From Branchiostoma floridae (Eukaryota; Chordata; Leptocardii; Amphioxiformes; Branchiostomatidae), in NCBI RefSeq assembly GCF_000003815.2, contig NC_049981.1, positions 25,047,875 through 25,111,874 on the forward strand: DNA of 64,000 nucleotides. Direction: 5' to 3'. The notes beneath the pieces were generated by a model. That model was not told where the DNA came from. It worked only from the letters and a program-made list of their open reading frames with translations, and ran no database searches. The position numbers and the translations under genes were made by a program. Shown piece after piece: positions 60,101 to 64,000 of this stretch. Each line of letters begins with the position of its first letter. Position 1 is the stretch's first letter.

Positions 60101-60493
60101 ACGAATTCGTACCAAAGCATATCTCAGATTCTTCTCAACTCTGGAAAAGTCGGACTTAAAACGTTGGCCACACTTAGAAGCACCAAGTACTCACTGAGAG
60201 ACAGAATGGATATGAAGACAAGATAGGTCCAAAGTTCTCGCAGAGTGATGCGAATATACGCATCTGTTCCCGGCTCAACGTCATCGGCCATCCGTGTGGC
60301 CCAAATACCTAGAGAGAGGGAAAGAAGGGAAGACAGACGGAGGTCAGTACGGTCTTGTCCAGGGGTCAAGTGTACTTACGGATGCATAAGATGACGATAA
60401 AGATGATATAGGTGAAAAGTTCCCGCAGCGTTGTTTTCACATATTGCTCCTTGTCGCCATGGAATTCCTCCGTCTGCCTGGTAGCCCACATAC
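42163..60493 (-). CDS. PKD2: Polycystin-2 (TRPP cation channel), 5' end not in window
   Basis: Reverse-strand exons in transcript order: 60380-60493 or 60195-60308, then 53501-53637, 52735-52860, 52164-52306, 51484-51708, 50972-51200, 50177-50347, 49563-49744, 48965-49085, 48260-48358, 47780-47913, 47224-47341, 46547-46698, 46046-46193, 43617-43793, 42163-42192. All phases agree and give 767 residues plus stop. This covers human polycystin-2 from just before its first membrane segment to the C-terminus. Near-identical blocks include [28 protein letters not shown] and [13 protein letters not shown]. The protein is a six-transmembrane TRP-family channel of cilia and ER, assembling alone or with polycystin-1. 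The LGD selectivity-filter sequence is kept (RIILGDFDF). The N-terminal cytoplasmic exon(s), about 200 residues in human, were not found up to 64000. Confidence 0.93.
42540..42929. mobile_element. 390-bp MITE with perfect 34-bp inverted repeats
   Basis: The ends 42540-42573 and 42896-42929 are exact inverses over 34 bp (GGCCTAGG, an A8 run, then TGTTGTGTTTCCTGTTTC). TTA flanks both sides (42537-42539 and 42930-42932), a possible 3-bp target duplication. CCCTACCTACC motifs follow inside. Located in the last PKD2 intron. Confidence 0.8.
43253..43331 (-). repeat. tRNA-like sequence (pseudo-tRNA or SINE head)
   Basis: On the reverse strand TAGCGCAGTGGTAAAG resembles box A and GGTTCGAATCC is a perfect box B inside a 5-bp T-stem (CCCGG/CCGGG). 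A GCATT/AATGC anticodon-like stem encloses a 7-base loop. The acceptor stem does not pair and the base after the anticodon-like triplet is a pyrimidine, so a functional tRNA is unlikely. A T-run follows. Confidence 0.5.
43432..43460. repeat. Short perfect palindrome
   Basis: GCATTTTGCGACT and AGTCGCAAAATGC are exact inverses separated by three bases. In a PKD2 intron, 170 bp past the exon end at 43617. Confidence 0.7.
43836..44045. mobile_element. 210-bp inverted-repeat element (TACTGTAAATG family), copy 2
   Basis: Same family and same length as 6313-6522, in the opposite orientation. The right end is CATTTACAGTA; the left end TACTGTAAAAG has one change. It begins 43 bases upstream (PKD2 sense) of the exon at 43617-43793, close to the splice acceptor. 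Confidence 0.7.
44278..45598. mobile_element. 1.3-kb non-autonomous hAT element, copy B
   Basis: Perfect 16-bp terminal inverted repeats (CAGGGCTTTAGCCAGC) and an identical flanking 8-bp duplication TACCCTAT (44270-44277 and 45599-45606). Both subterminal regions hold clustered CCGTCAA/TTGACGG motifs, candidate transposase-binding repeats. The interior has three imperfect direct repeats around TTTATTGTCATGTAACAGTTAGCGC (44975-45240) and no transposase frame. It is a longer relative of 6586-6926. Confidence 0.9.
46492..46510. repeat. (TCA)n microsatellite
   Basis: About six TCA units just past the PKD2 exon edge at 46547, intronic. Confidence 0.8.
48260..51200 (-). other. PKD2: PKD2 exons 6-10: S2-S6 channel core and pore
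   Basis: Exon 50972-51200 carries S2 ([20 protein letters not shown]), 50177-50347 S3 and its linker, 49563-49744 S4-S5 and the start of the pore loop, 48965-49085 the pore helix with LGD filter and S6, and 48260-48358 the end of S6 and the proximal tail ([16 protein letters not shown]). Hydrophobic spans and the charged [15 protein letters not shown]4 region line up with human polycystin-2 without gaps of note. Confidence 0.88.
48780..48935. repeat. Relative of the 9047-9258 element
   Basis: Contains GCATTGTTGGTAATATGTC, CTAGACAAGAAAGAACAGTT and GGGCTTTCACCTTTGACCTCG. The first two correspond to GCATTGTGGGTAATATGTC and the inverse of ACAGTTCTTTGTCTAG in the 9-kb element. It abuts the PKD2 exon at 48965-49085. 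Confidence 0.5.
51484..53637 (-). other. PKD2: PKD2 exons 2-5: TOP (polycystin) domain
   Basis: The extracellular TOP domain between S1 and S2 is encoded by 53501-53637 ([16 protein letters not shown]...MADWWK), 52735-52860 ([16 protein letters not shown]), 52164-52306 ([19 protein letters not shown]) and 51484-51708 ([29 protein letters not shown]). The conserved cysteines of the human domain's disulphide are present as NDSC and ECF. In family structures this domain forms the lid over the tetramer. Confidence 0.88.
52927..53125. repeat. Palindromic TTGGTGTC repeat, copy 2
   Basis: GCAGGTGCTGAC...ATGTTGGTGTCTATTTG at the left and ATTGGGACACCAACATGGCATG at the right, the same layout as 18880-19135. 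Edges approximate. Confidence 0.45.
53638..60194 (-). other. 6.6-kb PKD2 intron between S1 and TOP exons
   Basis: Apart from the transposon remnant at 57391-57791, I see no exon, gene or clear repeat in this interval. Open frames are short and lack recognisable domains. A splice-bounded stretch near 58606-58650 (reverse) has a good donor but no homology. Confidence 0.4.
57391..57791. repeat. Diverged relative of the 5' AGGTAC hAT element
   Basis: It starts TAGGGCTGTTCACCGATACC and ends with the inverse of AGGGCTGCATACCTAAA, close to the termini of 159-572. Inside are GGTATTGGTACACC, CTGTACCTGAAAG, CCAGATCTGGACCTGC and CAGTACCTGTATCTG, echoes of the AGGTAC motif. Flanking 8-mers do not match, so it is old, rearranged, or the edges are imprecise. 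Confidence 0.5.
60195..60308 (-). other. PKD2: PKD2 TM1 exon, version b (tandem duplicate)
   Basis: Also 114 nt with the same phases, acceptor TCTCTCTAG and donor GTGAGT, 71 bases downstream of version a. Translation: [37 protein letters not shown]. It aligns without gaps to version a, with 16 of 37 residues identical including WATR and TLREL. Its pre-helix linker is acidic and differs from that of version a. Confidence 0.82.
60380..60493 (-). other. PKD2: PKD2 TM1 exon, version a
   Basis: A 114-nt exon with acceptor TTTGCAG and donor GTAAGT. Translation: [37 protein letters not shown], then CTG completed by the next exon. It corresponds to the human segment from LWGTR through the first membrane helix and is the closer of the two versions to human (the ends ILCI-L-T-GMM agree). 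Phases are 2 bases in and 1 base out. Confidence 0.85.
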
Positions 60494-63400
60494 CTGCAAA
60501 TACATTCAAACATTGCTCATCATACTGTTATTGCTACAGCTCTAGAGGTACAGTCAAATCTGTATAACATAAGGCCATCTCTATAAAAGGACCACATGGC
60601 CAATATGATTACATGCACTATTTGGCACTTCCTTACATAATCTTTCCAACAACTGACATAAGCCTAAGAAATTTTGTCTATATTATATATACTAGTGTCC
60701 TCCCGTCCTCATAAACCACGTTTTATCAGGCCTGGGTACTGAAGTGCTTTTCAATCATCAACCACAAAAGATAGTGTCTCTAATCATCAATTGTGATTGG
60801 ATGTTTACGTGGTGGTTGAAAAACATTGAGTGCACTTTGTGGACATTCTTTTTTGAAAGATTTAACATATTTTTATTAATGGCTAATCAGGCCAATCTCT
60901 GCCCTTATAAATTATATCTTTCCATGTAAAAACTCAAATTTTGTCTGTAACAAAACCTTTACATTTCTACAGTGATATTTGATTAAATTCAGCTGTCTAT
61001 GTGTAACAAAAATTCTGAATATATTGACACCCTTGTGGGGTGAATATTTTGCACATTCTGATGTGGAATTGATTAAAATTTCACCACTAAACCATGCCAG
61101 AATATCATTCCCAATACATCTTCTGACACAGGAAAAGGGGATGTCAGAAAAAAAATGAGCTTATGATTATGAAAGTGTACAATCCTTGACAAGACAGGGT
61201 TAAGTCCAAAAATGGAGAATTAAGATTGACAAGTCACAGACCATACCAGGGCATATGTATGAGTGGCCACAGTAATCACCCATGATATGTCTTGACCATA
61301 GATTCCAGCAGCCTTGGGAAGCCTTAAATTCTAGAATCAGGACCCATCCCTTTGTCCAAGGAAGGAAATCTGCTTGTGGGATGGACCCCATGTGTCAAAA
61401 ACTCTGATTTTAATGACATTTGATGAACTTGTACTTTTGTGGGCTCAAAAACAAACCTCCCATTGCTTGATTGCTTTGTTCCAAATGAAGGTGTGCTGCT
61501 CTTGTAATTAGTTCTCTATACCTTTTTTTTTTCTGGGGTAAAACTGGGGAAACTGAAAGGGTTACATTGTTCATAATTAGCAAAAGTAGCTGCTGCTGAA
61601 AACAAAGGGTCTGACTTTTTATCTTTCATCCTAGCATACCAGATAATTAGGCTAGAGACAATTAATTCCACCAGTGACAGCTCATGTGCTAATTATAGGG
61701 GGCAATGAGTCCAGTGCAAACCTACTTTTCAACTCCAAATGAATGTGTTTGACTATGTTGTCATAGCAACACAGATAAGCTATGCCTGCAGGCATTGTGA
61801 GGATATTAGGCATGCTTGGCAACTTCCCCAATGAAACCACCTGGTACTATGTATATAGGATTAGCCAACCAGTGGCAATGTCTTGTTTAGATCACAGCTA
61901 TGTTGTACATGCATTTTAAGCATCTAAAAAAGGCTTTATAACTTTTAAGGTAATCAATGTATGTATTGTAAAATCTGACTGGTCAAAACAATGAAAACTT
62001 TTTGGTCATTTTTCTACATCATGAGTTGAATCTACACTACACCCAAGCCATTTTGTTTTCTGCAGCTCAGGAGTTTTCAGTAGGCTGTCCAACACATAGG
62101 GACTTGCAGCTCACTTTCACATAATTTACCAATGCATGAAATGCAAAAAAAAAATGCAAAAAAAGCTATTAAAACAAGTAGCTCTGAATTTAGGTTTTGA
62201 AGATCAGAATATTTGCAGGTTTGGCACCAAACTTGCTCAGTTATGTACAGCACATAACTAATAGGACAAACAGACAAACTTTGATTAATATATGTCTGGT
62301 ATCTTGGCATGGCTCTGCATTGCTTGACATTTCCAATGCCCTGCACAGCTCCAATTTTACCTGTAGTAAGCTGCATATGCAGGTGGTATTTCGAGTCCTG
62401 CATGGTCAATCTGAATTTAATTTCTTCACTTCTTGTGAAAAGATTTTGCCACAGATGATGGCGCAAGTCAAACATTCCTGTTTTACAGTTTTAAAACAAT
62501 GAGGATGCATGGCCGTATCTAGTAATTTACATAGTCATTTCCATAGTGATAACAACAATGTATTATTGTATGTAGTAATGTGCCATTGATTTCGATTAAA
62601 TTTTGTATCATACTCTCTCAGTTTTTTAACACTTTACGGAGAAAAAATTTCAAAATGTTGATTTTTTTTTCTAGATGGCCTAAAAATGGTTCAACTGAAC
62701 AATGTGTTCAGTGTTCTGGATAGATTCAGTTTGGACCTGTTTGAACTAATCCAATAACCAGAGAGCATTGCCAAATAAGAATGTACTTTTTGTTGCCATG
62801 ACATGCCATCACACAAAAACTCTATGAATTATTAAGCAACTTCGAACAATAGACACCCATATCAAAAATCCATCCAGAGAAAAGCTAGATAATTACACCC
62901 CATCTTCTTCAATGCACTACCAGCATTCTGTGAGTTATTGGAGTTGGACCAACCTATTCTAGAATGTCATAAATCTTTCAAGACTTTCTTCAAAAGCATC
63001 TGTAAAATATTAGGGGTGGTATGTGTGTACTTCAGTATGCCCTATCAAGTTTCAGAAAACCAGACACAGGATTCATCCCCTATAAATCATACATGAAACA
63101 GAACTCAGAACACAATATGAAAGATGCACTTCTTTCCAGTACAATAACTTGTATGAATAATTAATCAGTTTTAGAGGCATAAATCGTCTTGCCATTTTGC
63201 AAGTTATGGTGCTCATATTGTGTGAGTGGATCATAATTACGTGGCGATCTTGGGGTGTAGTGGGGCAACTATTGAAGGCATGCCATCAAATAAATTGATG
63301 CTCCCAGAAGACATAAATTATTCAGAAGGCTATTTTACAAAAAAATTGCTGTACATTTCAAGTGAAGACTTTTCCAAGGCCGATCTGTGTCCCCATCTTT

Positions 63401-63956
63401 CTACAGAGCAACAAGAGCCCAAAGTTATAATCTTACTCTCAAATCTTCTGAAATTTAGCAAAATGCTTTGTTCATCGTTCATCAGATTCGAGGAGTACTT
63501 TCTTTAGGTCTTCCACCATCAACTTTTACTTGACCTATGCCCTATGTCTGTTGGATGCAGTTGCTATGGAAACCAGGGCAGTCATCTTTCTTTTCATTTC
63601 CCCTCAGTCCTGAAAACTTATCTATACACAAATACCTGTAAATCTTCATTTCTTAAAGATTTGGCATGAAAAGTGAAGAATGGCTGCAACCAGAAAAAAG
63701 TTTAGACATCCTTGAACTATTTCCATATTTCCTTGCATTTAGCCATTTTTCCTAACATATCTTTTTAGAAACATCACTTTTGGTGATATCAGTCGTAAAA
63801 CATGCCTCCATATCATCACAAACGCACAAAAATGGAAGTGATGAAGACATGACATCAATGTCATGGATATTGAAGTTTCCGCGAACATTGCTGATGAGGG
63901 ACCACACAGGTGTAAACAAACGCTCTCCAAAATATTCAGCCCCCCAAAAAAACAAG
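60494..63956. other. Upstream PKD2 intron or intergenic DNA
   Basis: No exon was recognised. The acceptor of PKD2 exon 1a needs an upstream exon ending with one base of a glycine codon, and I could not find a convincing one here. The missing N-terminal exon(s) probably lie beyond the window. Confidence 0.4.
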
Positions 63957-63993
63957 ATGGCGGCCGGTGTCACGACTTCTTGGTATGTTGTGA
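63957..63993 (+). CDS. Candidate first coding exon of a + strand gene
   Basis: AACAAGATGGCGGCC has a good start context. The frame reads MAAGVTTSWYVV and meets a consensus donor, GA|GTAAGTG, at 63993-63995. AAGATGGCGGC is also the YY1-type motif found at many animal promoters and starts. The product is not identifiable from 12 residues, and the exon may instead be a chance frame. It would be divergent from PKD2 if the PKD2 5' end lay just to the left. Confidence 0.3.
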
Positions 63994-64000
63994 GTAAGTG

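Noticed and set aside
63752-63973. Reverse-strand 73-codon frame as the missing PKD2 N-terminus
   Set aside because: No resemblance to polycystin N-termini and no donor giving the required one-base phase before exon 1a.

Overview
The window is nuclear DNA of an invertebrate deuterostome, most likely a cephalochordate (amphioxus, Branchiostoma). This is inferred from chordate-like proteins split by roughly 0.2-3 kb introns with vertebrate-like phases, together with tRNA-derived SINEs, CR1/L2-like LINE fragments and many short inverted-repeat transposons. It carries one nearly complete Kelch-like gene, one integrin alpha gene broken only by an assembly gap, most of a polycystin-2 gene, and possibly the first exon of a fourth gene at the right edge. 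I assembled exons by reading splice sites and checking phases; no transcript or database was consulted.

Layout. 1-1093: repeats, including a 414-bp hAT-like element built on AGGTAC repeats. 1112-8328 (+): KLHL2/KLHL3 orthologue in 11 coding exons (575 aa, BTB-BACK-Kelch), with several SINE and transposon copies in its introns. 8329-13490: probable KLHL 3'UTR, a LINE fragment and intergenic DNA. 13491-38631 (+): integrin alpha of the laminin-binding (alpha3/6/7, PS1) type, without an inserted I domain. It has 25 coding exons, then a 100-N gap where the transmembrane exon should be, then a GFFKR exon and two alternative last exons. A LINE with a duplicated reverse-transcriptase segment lies in one of its introns. 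38632-42162: two facing 3'UTRs. 42163-60493 (-): PKD2 from the first transmembrane segment to the C-terminus. Its first visible exon exists as two tandem 114-bp versions. 60494-64000: no recognised PKD2 exon, and a candidate first exon on the + strand at 63957.

How the genes relate. They are not an operon. KLHL2/3 proteins are CUL3 ubiquitin-ligase adaptors, integrin alpha pairs with a beta subunit in matrix adhesion, and polycystin-2 is a TRP-family cation channel. Integrin and PKD2 converge tail to tail, with candidate poly(A) signals about 160 bp apart.

Most interesting points: (1) tandem, same-phase duplicate PKD2 exons encoding the S1 region, which look mutually exclusive; (2) alternative integrin tails, plus an NPxY motif in the shared tail exon; (3) two intact EF-hand loops in the PKD2 tail; (4) three hAT-type elements with perfect 8-bp target duplications; (5) an exact 360-bp tandem duplication inside the LINE reverse transcriptase.
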